Assembly: GCF_038022665.1 (NCBI RefSeq)
Contig: NZ_CP150629.1
Coordinates: 1,284,480-1,348,479, forward strand
Reading direction: 5' to 3'
Length of the DNA stretch: 64,000 bases
From: Methanolobus sp. WCC4
GTDB taxonomy: Archaea; Halobacteriota; Methanosarcinia; Methanosarcinales; Methanosarcinaceae
Shown here one piece after another: positions 7,901 through 15,226 of this stretch. The notes under the pieces were generated by a model. That model saw only the letters and a program-made list of their open reading frames with translations. It made no database searches and had not been told where the DNA came from. The position numbers and the translations under genes were made by a program. How positions within the stretch are numbered: position 1 is the stretch's first letter; the number at the start of each line of letters is the position of its first letter.

Positions 7901-10072
7901 CATTTCTATAGAACTTTGATCAACTCCTCCGGGATGGACAACATCGGTTGATATTCCAGTTGTGCTGTTAGATGCATATGAACCATTTGCAGGGAACTCA
8001 TTGTTGTCACAGGTGAATGAGAATACAAGTGCAAAAGGCTGTTTTTCGTTAGGTACGTTATATCCATCTACAGTAATGGTATAGTTACCTTCTACTGTCG
8101 CGTCAAGGTCTATCCCTTCAACATTGTTTATATGATCAGGACCATCGTTTCCATAATATATACCCGATTCATCTTCAAGTGTCAGATCAAGGTCGTTGAC
8201 AAGTGATTTACTTGAAAAAGTCGGACCCGGATAATCAGTCCACACGAGAGTGGCCCTTGCTGGATTTCCACTTTCAACATAATCGTATGTATAATTCCAG
8301 GAATCATCTGTGTCCAGGGAGATATCATCATAGTAGGCTATTACTTCTGGATACGTAGCAAGGATGGAGTTCTCAACATCAAGACGCCCCCAACCCTGTG
8401 AATAATCAGGTCTGCCCACAATCTCCTGTGTACTGCCAGTTCCGAACTGGCCAGGTGTCATATCAAAAGCGCCATTCAGAAGAGTTGCTTTAAGTAATGC
8501 AGCACTCGGGTTTGCAACATTTTCAATATCGGTGTAGTATTCTCTGACTATGGCTGCGGAACCAGCAACAATGGGCGTTGCCATACTCGTACCGCTCATG
8601 TAGGTATAGTCTTCGTATCCTGTTAAACTGGATTGTGTAGAGTATATATAGGTGCCAGGTGCAACAATATCCGGTTTGATCCTACCGTCCTCTGTAGGCC
8701 CTCGACTGCTGGTAGCGGCAATCCCGCTTGTATTATCTGCTTTATAGTCGCCTTTGAGTGGAAGTTCCTGGAAGTACAGTCCTCCATAAGTTACTGCTGT
8801 GAATTCCGGTCTATAATTCTCAGAAGAACCAACTGCTATACAGTTCTTTGCTGTTGCTGGTGAGGTAATTGAGTCTTCATCGACAACTCCGTCCTTATCA
8901 AGATCTCTTCCTTCATTGCCAGCTGCAAACAGGATCAACATATCAGGGTGATTCCATGTGAACCAATCTAAGGAATATGTATAGGCATCATACGTACCAT
9001 AGTATTCGTAATATTCATCATCGTATTCCCATCCCCAACTGTTTGTATGTATCCTGGCATCTTCTTCGTACGCTTGCTGGAAAAGTAAGGATATGTCACC
9101 AGGTATCCCTACAAGCGAGCCACTATCATTTCCTGCAGCCTGAAACACTAATGATGCTTCGGGTGCTATTCCAGAATACTGCCCACCTGACATTACACCA
9201 TTTCCAAGTACCGACCCTGTGACATGTGTTCCATGCCCATTCTGGTCCTCTGATCCATCTTCTACAAGATCAATAAGGCTATTGACCCGCCCTCTTATAT
9301 CCAGATGTAATGTATCCTTATTCCCCGTATCCAGTCCAGTATCACAAACAGCAATGATCTGCCCGCTACCATTCAGTCCCAACGTATTGTGCACTGTGTT
9401 GACATTGACAATCTCCGATGCAACATCATTGGAGATGGTTGGTTGTTTGTAGTGTTCTATCCAGCAGACACCGTTGATCGCAGTAATTGGATCAATTGTT
9501 GTGGTTGGGGTCTGTGCTCTGAGCATCCTGCCGGACCTTACACTTATTGTTCCGCCAATGTCAATGATCTCTGAAGCAATATTCTCAGATTCTTTTTCAT
9601 CGAATATCAGTACGATAATGTCCGAGATGTCTTCGGATTCGGATGAGATCTCCAGAGCTGAGGTTGTTACCACGTCATCAGTGTACTTATATTCAGGAAG
9701 GAACTCACCTGTCCAGCGCACGAACTCGAGTGTTTCTACCAGTGTCTTCTCAGTTCCGTTCATCCTGAGCACAAAAGCATTATCAGGGACATAGTCAAAG
9801 GTATCTGCTCCGGCATCTTCAACTGCAGATATCCATTCCTGTGTAACCGGTCCATTGAATTGCACGATGTAATATTTCTTCGAACTATCCTGAATTTCAG
9901 ATGTTGAGGATGTTTGCATCGTATTCTGCTCAGATGCACTTTGTTCGATGATATCATCTGTATCAATGTTACCTGCTTTCAGGAATATCACATTATTATC
10001 ACTTGCAGAAGATGCCATAGGAGAAAGCAATATAGTAATGATCGATATGACTACAATTGTTTTTAGATTCAT
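4940..10072 (-). CDS. Secreted subtilisin-like (S8) protease with eight 87-residue repeats and PGF-pre-PGF domain
   Basis: A 1710-residue exported protease (an upstream start at 10132 would add 20 residues). The ATG at 10072 is preferred because it begins the signal peptide directly (MNLKTIVVISIITILL) and the likely promoter at 10141 would place transcription start downstream of 10132. The catalytic triad is canonical: D244 (CDTGLD), H280 (NGHGTHV) and S496 (SGTSMATP). After the protease domain and an Ig-like segment come eight tandem 87-residue repeats resembling DUF5018-type beta domains, a poly-Gly linker, a PGF-pre-PGF domain (TPGFSPF) and a C-terminal membrane segment ending MRKH. The repeats probably form a stalk holding the enzyme away from the envelope. 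Confidence 0.92.
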   Translation of the reverse strand: MNLKTIVVISIITILLSPMASSASDNNVIFLKAGNIDTDDIIEQSASEQNTMQTSSTSEIQDSSKKYYIVQFNGPVTQEWISAVEDAGADTFDYVPDNAFVLRMNGTEKTLVETLEFVRWTGEFLPEYKYTDDVVTTSALEISSESEDISDIIVLIFDEKESENIASEIIDIGGTISVRSGRMLRAQTPTTTIDPITAINGVCWIEHYKQPTISNDVASEIVNVNTVHNTLGLNGSGQIIAVCDTGLDTGNKDTLHLDIRGRVNSLIDLVEDGSEDQNGHGTHVTGSVLGNGVMSGGQYSGIAPEASLVFQAAGNDSGSLVGIPGDISLLFQQAYEEDARIHTNSWGWEYDDEYYEYYGTYDAYTYSLDWFTWNHPDMLILFAAGNEGRDLDKDGVVDEDSITSPATAKNCIAVGSSENYRPEFTAVTYGGLYFQELPLKGDYKADNTSGIAATSSRGPTEDGRIKPDIVAPGTYIYSTQSSLTGYEDYTYMSGTSMATPIVAGSAAIVREYYTDIENVANPSAALLKATLLNGAFDMTPGQFGTGSTQEIVGRPDYSQGWGRLDVENSILATYPEVIAYYDDISLDTDDSWNYTYDYVESGNPARATLVWTDYPGPTFSSKSLVNDLDLTLEDESGIYYGNDGPDHINNVEGIDLDATVEGNYTITVDGYNVPNEKQPFALVFSFTCDNNEFPANGSYASNSTTGISTDVVHPGGVDQSSIEMTIDGNPVTFTSAVITDGYRIKHDTSVAYQAEEHTVSITATTNSGQQFSYEWEFNVGPEITSFGLTSPVTNGIIDNSAGTIELTVPYGTGVSYLEPTITHNAQSISPASGVAKDFTNPVTYTVTAEDGSSKQYTVTVNEAPNTEKDITSFKFTSPDATGMIDQTARTITITVPHGTDRTALTPTIVHTGQSITPSNGVEKDFTDPVEYEVTAEDGSTKKYTVTVTEAPNTEKEITSFKFTSPDATGTIDQTARTIELTVPHGTDRTALTPTIVHTGQSITPSNGVEKDFTDPVEYEVTAEDGSTKKYTVTVTEAPNTEKEITSFKFTSPDATGTIDQTARTIELTVPHGTDRTALTPTIVHTGQSITPSGGVEKNFTNPVEYEVTAEDGTTKQYTVTVNIAPNTEKEITSFKFTSPDATGTIDQTARTIELTVPYGTDRTALTPTIVHTGQSITPSSGVEKDFTDPVGYEVTAEDGSTKKYTVTVIEAPNTEKEITSFKFTSPDAIGTIDQTARTIELTVPYGTDRTALTPTIVHTGQSISPESGTEKDFTNPVEYEVTAEDGSKKQYTVTVNEAPNTEKEITSFKFTNPVATGQINESEKNIEITVPNGTVVTALIPTIVHTGQSISPENETVEDFTSPVIYTVTAEDGTAQPYTVTVYIASSTAKEITSFKFEEPAVEGTINKTARTIELTVPYGTNVTALVPIIECTGHKLSPDTGIVQNFTEPVVYNVTAGDGSNQEYVVTVNIAEDTSTPATTSPSSGGGGGGGGGGGGTSGEEFENIEVKDVSSVFVGTGNVKFEFYRNGNDIQYVSYESLKNSGTISVTIEVLKDRSAFVNSLPVGDIYKNINIWVGKVGYATEDNIDDPVIGFRVSRSWIEDNDIEEDSIVLYRYDGGWGRLPTTQTGSDDEYLYFESSTPGFSPFVITGEANVRLASVPDEEESDDTPDLNISSSTEAENQEEKSIGALSALISGLIISFVCFLMRKH
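5639..7726 (-). repeat. Eight tandem 261-bp repeats within the subtilase gene
   Basis: Eight consecutive copies of an 87-codon unit, each beginning ITSF and ending near APNTEKE. Copies 2 to 6 (about 6161-7465) are almost identical in DNA and protein, while copies 1, 7 and 8 at the edges have diverged. This is the pattern expected when the centre of an array keeps being homogenised by unequal crossing-over or gene conversion. Confidence 0.9.
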
Positions 10073-10140
10073 GTCCCAACCTTTTTCGTACCACTTTTTG
10101 AATAGAAATACCTGTGCGCTAAATATATTCATTCAAACTG

Positions 10141-10153
10141 GTATATAAAAACA
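10141..10153 (-). promoter_or_regulatory. TATA-box promoter for the large subtilase
   Basis: The minus strand reads TGTTTTTATATAC. Start of transcription is expected near 10120, leaving a leader of about 48 bases before the ATG at 10072. A second AT-rich element (10121-10130) could serve instead. Confidence 0.4.
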
Positions 10154-10213
10154 AACGACTATCTAAAAAATAATATAAATCAGTCTGAAATATAAAAGGC
10201 AGTCACAGTTACT

Positions 10214-10250
10214 TAAATAAAAAAGAAATGGCACTTTCAGAAGTGCCATT
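10214..10250 (-). terminator. Intrinsic-type terminator after the cobN-like operon
   Basis: On the minus strand a perfect stem of 10 bp (AATGGCACTT with AAGTGCCATT, four-base loop; 10227-10250) is followed by a long T-rich run (TTCTTTTTTATTT). It lies six bases past the stop codon of the last cobN-like gene. Confidence 0.85.
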
Positions 10251-10255
10251 ATAGT

Positions 10256-13200
10256 TCAGAACATCCTTTTTCTGAATCCTGCGGCAATGATTCCAAGTAA
10301 ACCAAGCACCAACACAGAAGCTAGTATGTCAGAACCTGTTACTGAGTAACTGCTGCTTTTAGATTCTTCAGGTATTGAATCCTTTGTCATCTCATAGCCT
10401 TCGACATAATTGCTTTCAGTAGGTGATCTCATGGAAGCTTCCATTTCCATGTTCTCTCCGGCACCAGCATCAGTGTATGTTTGGTTCCCTCCACTGTTTT
10501 CCACAACATTTAGTTCAGTACCGGTACTGCTTGAACTCTGGCTTTTGGTTGGACTTGCTGTGCTCTGTGTGGATGTAGACTTTGAAGACAAGGGAGATGG
10601 ATTTCTGAGGTCATCCATGATTTTCTTGTAAGCATCCATCTTTTCTTGTGAGACATCAATTCTTCCGGAATCAATCGCACTCTGGATAAACTCATCCATT
10701 AGTGGATTGCCACATACATGGTGACAGCACGATGGTCCATTTTCGATAACACTATCTAATAGTTCATTTACAAGATTTTCTAGGATTGCATCAGGTGCAT
10801 CCCAATATTCCATTCTAATGGCTTCTATCATCCTGCCCAGTACTGATTGATACGCATCTGGATACTGATTCCAATAATCTTTCATTTTCGGATTATTCAC
10901 ATATGTCTGGTAGAACTCTTCCCAGAGATTGTCACTAACCACGTCTGTAGTAACATCCCAACCCCATAGGTATTCAAATGCACTGCTGAACATTCCAGCT
11001 CCGGCGTATCCTTCTCTCATCATTCCATCGATCCAGGTAGGATTCAGGTAACGTGAACGTATATTCTCCATGAAGTATTCCTTGAAAGGTACCACTTCAA
11101 AGTTGGTCGGGTCCTTTCCGGAAGATACGAAGAGTTCAGGAGCTTTTCCACTGATATGCTCTATGGCAAGGCTGAGTCCTCCGAAGTACTGGTAGAAATC
11201 ATCGTTATCCAGTGTGTCATAGAGGTTGGAATTATCAGAGTGAATAGCCGCATCGACATCTCTCAGGTTCTCTCTGAGCAGTTCTGAGGCGTCATATCCC
11301 CAGAGGTCCGTGCCGTATGCATATCCCATCTTGTCAATGTAGAGTTCAGCGATCTCGGATTCGTTTTCCCATGTACCACTGGCACTTACTGCATTACCTA
11401 CAGCGATCTCATAGGTTCCATCCATTACTGCAAAGCAGCGCATAGTGGATAATGTTGTGGCAAGTTCATGGGCTTCAGTCTCATTCATGCTCTCAAGTAA
11501 ATTCTCGTATAGTGCCTGATAGATAGCCTGAGTGCTCTCATTGACATAGTTTGGATACTCTCCCTGTTCTGCAGTGTTAGCAAGTCTTACGGCTTCATCA
11601 AGCATCTTGAGCTTGTTCGGGAAAGCGTCACGCATACCTGCAGTAGCATACACGATATCGATACGTGGTCTTCCTGGCATATCCGAATTATAGTTTGGAA
11701 GGAGTTCGTCCTCGGGTATCAGTTCAACACCTGTGACCTTACCGTTCCTGTCCCAGACAGGCTGTACACCAAGCAGGTACAATGCCTCGGCTTCAAGAGT
11801 ACCGTGGTCCCTTATGAACTCGACACCGAACCTTGAGAATGCAACCTTGCTTGGATATTCACCATATTTGATGTAGTACTGGTCTATCATGTCCTGTGCC
11901 AGTGTCTTGCCTATTTCCCAGGTTGCTGCAGATGGATACAGTTCAGGATTGACACCATAGAAGTTCCTTCCAGTAGGCACTGCATTGGGGTTCATTATCG
12001 GATCGGTTCCCGGTCCGGCAGGAATGAAACCTGCACTCAATGCATAGATGATACGGTCCATCTCAATGGATGAATCAAGAAGGTTCTGCCTGCATGACAG
12101 GCCAAACTCAAGATCGAGTGCTACGGATGCATTCGTCTCATTATAGACCGCCATCTGGGCATCTGCTATCGAGGTTCCATTGGTGATGACTTCCCAGACC
12201 AGAAGTTGAACCTTTGTATCGTTCAGAGGTATACCCAGTGGATACTCATCTTCAGGATAGTATGCACCAGTGACATTATCATCGAAGTAACTTCCCATCA
12301 TGGACCGGACCATCATTGACAGTTCATCACTGTCAGGGTCGGTCATGTTGGTTGAAGGTACCTCACCCAGGGTGTGCAGGCCGAATGGTATGTTCTCACT
12401 GGAGATATCCTCTATGTACTCGTGCAACACGTTCTTTACGAACAGGCTGAAGTTCGTCTCATCCATGGCATAGAGGGTTTCTGTATCGACATCAAGGTCG
12501 CTATCAAGATGGGCTTCTGTCATTGATCTTATGATCTGGTCCTGGTATGCTTTCTTTGTCCTTTCATCAAGTTCCGGTCCGTAATACTGCTGTATGTACC
12601 TTGACACATTTCCAAGTTCACCGTAGATGCCACCTTTGCCCAGTGTTGGTGTCAGATGGTCGATGATCAGTGCATTTCCACGATATTCAGCGGTTAGTCC
12701 TTCTCCTACATTAGCTACGATGTAAGGATAGATGTTAGGCAGGTCCTGTAGAAGTACCGGTGCCCATTCTTCTGAACGGTTAAGTCCGTAAGCCTGTCCT
12801 GGTAGCCATTCATGGGTGCCATGTGTACCAAGGTGGATGATGGCATCTGCATCCCATTCATCGTTGAGCCATAGATAGAAGGCTATGTACTGGTGTGGTG
12901 GTGGTACAAGGCTGCTATGATAAAGAGCGTCATCGTTCTGCAGGAATCCCCTTGCAGGCTGTGGCATTATCCATACATCCCCGAACTGCACTGTAGGAAT
13001 GACAATGAATTTTTCCCCGGTATCGTTCTCCCATATCATGAGGCTCTTGTTCTGTGGAAGTTCCTCTGCCCATGGCTCTCCCCATTCTGTGATGACCTGT
13101 TCTTTGAGGTTTTCAGGTATCTCTGTCTCGAACCATTCATGGTATGTCTCCATTGGTATGAGCTGGAGTCCCCATTCGGTCCTGTTCTCTACCATTTCGT

Positions 13201-15082
13201 TCATGACACCAGGGGCCCATGAACCTGCATTGATACCCTGTTCCTGTATCATTTCCAGAAGAAGGCTATCATTCTCAGGAACACCGGTGACATTGAAGTC
13301 GCTGTTGTTCATCTTCTCAAGCAGAAGCCTTGTGCTCTCGATCACATTGAGATAGCTGGCTCCGATATTATCCTTGCCTGACGGATAGTTGTAGTAGATG
13401 ATAGCAACTTTCTTGTCCTTGTTCTCGTTGAGTTTCAGCTCAGCCCAGTTTATGGACCTGTTAGCTATCCAGTCCACCTGTGTGTCCATTGCCTGGTATA
13501 CCGTAGCATCTGTTTCTGGATCAGTGACACTCTTTCCAATCACAATGAATTCGAAGATACCATCGACATTAGGACCAATTGTCTTACGGACAACCTGTGA
13601 ATTTGGAATGCCACGGTTTGCATCGGCCGGGTCAACGGTGCCAGTCTCTTCTACGACTATTCCTCTAAGTACTGGTACATCCAGAGCTTCGAGCTCTTCC
13701 AGGCCTTTTTCATTATCCCAGTAGTTGAGTCTGAAGCTTTTAAGTGAGATGACACATTGGACAAGTGGCTGTCCTTCTTCATCAGAATAATACTTCATGA
13801 TGTCATCGAACGTATCGAATCCGGCAATCACATTGCAGTCCTTGGATTCAAGGTCCTTTATCAATGCATCTATTACCTGGGTCTGACCGGACTGGATATC
13901 CTCTCTATGGAACCACATACCGATAGTAGGGCGGGAAGGGTTGTAGACACGATGTTCTCCATAGTTATATTGTTGATACCAGTTGAGATATTGCTCCGTA
14001 GATTCGAAATAACCGTCCTCATAGTCCGGATGGTAAAGTCCCACATCCGGTAATGTCTGAGTGATATCTACATAGTTCCAGTTATCAGTTGCCTCTGACC
14101 TGTTAGTGTATTCCTTTGCAATACATATAAGGAAATTCTCTGCATTCCTTGGGTCTGTGGCGAACTCTGATTCTATGTTCTTATATGAATTAATCAGGGT
14201 TATATTCTCAGAACCACTGAATTTATGGTCAAAATATTCCGGAACCACTGACTCTTTGGAATATATGTCGATCAGTGTTGTGTTATTATTGTGGGCTTCA
14301 AGGAGCCATTGGTCTGTATCGTTGTAAATATCCCCGTTCATCATTTCACAGAAGATGGCATCCTGTTGTCTAAGAGTACCGTTCTCTCCTGCATCTATGA
14401 TCTCATCACAGTATGCGGAATAAGTGCTGTAATTGTATGCCGGGATAAAAGCGAATTCCATGTTCTGGCTGTATGGGTTTGTCCAGCTTGCCCTTTCAAG
14501 GGTGGTGGAATATATTCCCCAGCCTGTATATGTTATTTTGATAACAGGCCACTGGTCTGTGATCTCAGGACGGTCGCTGTATTGTCTTGAAAGATACATC
14601 AGCAGGTTCTCACCATATCTTTTGCTGATATCCGTATCAACTCCCATATTACTGTAGTAATAACAGATCGGATCATCCTGTTTTCCATTGGATGAATAAT
14701 CAAAGAATTCAGGAACTCCTGCAGATGTAAGGTCTATTAAAGATACGTTATTGTTATGTGCACTGTAAAGATATTCTGATATGGGATCATAGACCCCTGA
14801 ATATAGCATATAACAGAATATGATATCCTGTGTTTCAAGGAAACCGTTCTCTGCTGCTTCCATCAATTCGTCACTTGGACCTGATGGACCGTAGCCCTGT
14901 ATGAATGTGAATGATATATCATCTGCAATAGAACCGTTAGTACTGGCCTCTTCCAGAGACGCATGTGATGCAAATGAAATGTACGTGATATTTATCTTCT
15001 GTTCATCCGCTGCTGCAACACCAGTTAGTGATACCAACAACAATATACTTAATACTAATACTGATCTTATTTTCAATTGCAT
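10256..15082 (-). CDS. Secreted, membrane-anchored CobN/HmuS-like chelatase family protein (paralogue 1)
   Basis: A 1608-residue member of the CobN/ChlH/HmuS superfamily, whose members insert or remove metals in tetrapyrroles. Unlike true CobN it has a signal peptide (MQLKIRSVLVLSILLLVSL, starting at 15082) and a C-terminal membrane segment ending FRKRMF, so it works outside the membrane. Two related units of about 180 residues precede the CobN domain (from about 395). The conserved HLGTHGTHEWLPG motif is at about residue 750, and a Cys/His cluster CCHHVCGNP, shared with the neighbouring paralogue, at about 1450. A Ser/Thr-rich stretch leads into the anchor. A start at 15151 would lack a signal peptide at the N-terminus and would cross the conserved leader. 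The substrate (haem, cobalamin or another metal tetrapyrrole) is inferred only. Confidence 0.85.
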   Translation of the reverse strand: MQLKIRSVLVLSILLLVSLTGVAAADEQKINITYISFASHASLEEASTNGSIADDISFTFIQGYGPSGPSDELMEAAENGFLETQDIIFCYMLYSGVYDPISEYLYSAHNNNVSLIDLTSAGVPEFFDYSSNGKQDDPICYYYSNMGVDTDISKRYGENLLMYLSRQYSDRPEITDQWPVIKITYTGWGIYSTTLERASWTNPYSQNMEFAFIPAYNYSTYSAYCDEIIDAGENGTLRQQDAIFCEMMNGDIYNDTDQWLLEAHNNNTTLIDIYSKESVVPEYFDHKFSGSENITLINSYKNIESEFATDPRNAENFLICIAKEYTNRSEATDNWNYVDITQTLPDVGLYHPDYEDGYFESTEQYLNWYQQYNYGEHRVYNPSRPTIGMWFHREDIQSGQTQVIDALIKDLESKDCNVIAGFDTFDDIMKYYSDEEGQPLVQCVISLKSFRLNYWDNEKGLEELEALDVPVLRGIVVEETGTVDPADANRGIPNSQVVRKTIGPNVDGIFEFIVIGKSVTDPETDATVYQAMDTQVDWIANRSINWAELKLNENKDKKVAIIYYNYPSGKDNIGASYLNVIESTRLLLEKMNNSDFNVTGVPENDSLLLEMIQEQGINAGSWAPGVMNEMVENRTEWGLQLIPMETYHEWFETEIPENLKEQVITEWGEPWAEELPQNKSLMIWENDTGEKFIVIPTVQFGDVWIMPQPARGFLQNDDALYHSSLVPPPHQYIAFYLWLNDEWDADAIIHLGTHGTHEWLPGQAYGLNRSEEWAPVLLQDLPNIYPYIVANVGEGLTAEYRGNALIIDHLTPTLGKGGIYGELGNVSRYIQQYYGPELDERTKKAYQDQIIRSMTEAHLDSDLDVDTETLYAMDETNFSLFVKNVLHEYIEDISSENIPFGLHTLGEVPSTNMTDPDSDELSMMVRSMMGSYFDDNVTGAYYPEDEYPLGIPLNDTKVQLLVWEVITNGTSIADAQMAVYNETNASVALDLEFGLSCRQNLLDSSIEMDRIIYALSAGFIPAGPGTDPIMNPNAVPTGRNFYGVNPELYPSAATWEIGKTLAQDMIDQYYIKYGEYPSKVAFSRFGVEFIRDHGTLEAEALYLLGVQPVWDRNGKVTGVELIPEDELLPNYNSDMPGRPRIDIVYATAGMRDAFPNKLKMLDEAVRLANTAEQGEYPNYVNESTQAIYQALYENLLESMNETEAHELATTLSTMRCFAVMDGTYEIAVGNAVSASGTWENESEIAELYIDKMGYAYGTDLWGYDASELLRENLRDVDAAIHSDNSNLYDTLDNDDFYQYFGGLSLAIEHISGKAPELFVSSGKDPTNFEVVPFKEYFMENIRSRYLNPTWIDGMMREGYAGAGMFSSAFEYLWGWDVTTDVVSDNLWEEFYQTYVNNPKMKDYWNQYPDAYQSVLGRMIEAIRMEYWDAPDAILENLVNELLDSVIENGPSCCHHVCGNPLMDEFIQSAIDSGRIDVSQEKMDAYKKIMDDLRNPSPLSSKSTSTQSTASPTKSQSSSSTGTELNVVENSGGNQTYTDAGAGENMEMEASMRSPTESNYVEGYEMTKDSIPEESKSSSYSVTGSDILASVLVLGLLGIIAAGFRKRMF

Positions 15083-15166
15083 GTTATCCCCCGATAACGT
15101 GTTGTGACACTCCTCTGCTTGCTTGGCGGCGTTAGGGGAGTGTCCGAACAATCTCTTGTCCTATCC
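15083..15166 (-). promoter_or_regulatory. Structured leader of cobN-like gene 1 (candidate cis-regulatory RNA)
   Basis: Reading 5' to 3' on the minus strand: GGATAGGA (15159-15166); an 8-bp stem GACACTCC/GGAGTGTC (arms 15137-15144 and 15106-15113) closing a 23-base loop with GCCGCCAAGCAAGCAG; then the palindrome GTTATC-GGGG-GATAAC (15083-15098) directly before the ATG, with the purine-rich ribosome binding site in its loop. The same layout precedes the paralogue at 20447-20538 with a different but still paired stem. Confidence 0.6.
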
Positions 15167-15189
15167 TCTTCTTCTTATCTCATAATTTG

Positions 15190-15213
15190 AAAAGGCGCAA
15201 AAAGAAAAGCGCC
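15190..15213 (-). terminator. Hairpin with T-run between the two cobN-like genes
   Basis: On the minus strand GGCGC (15209-15213) pairs with GCGCC (15194-15198) around a T-rich 10-base loop and is followed by TTTTC. It lies just after the stop of paralogue 2 and before the leader of paralogue 1. It may end transcription or act as an attenuator that lowers downstream expression. Confidence 0.5.
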
Positions 15214-15226
15214 CAAATTTGTCTTT

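Noticed and set aside
15083-15166. A classical cobalamin riboswitch upstream of the cobN-like genes
   Set aside because: I could not find the B12-box core or the multi-helix layout of known cobalamin riboswitches; the element is too short and its conserved words differ.
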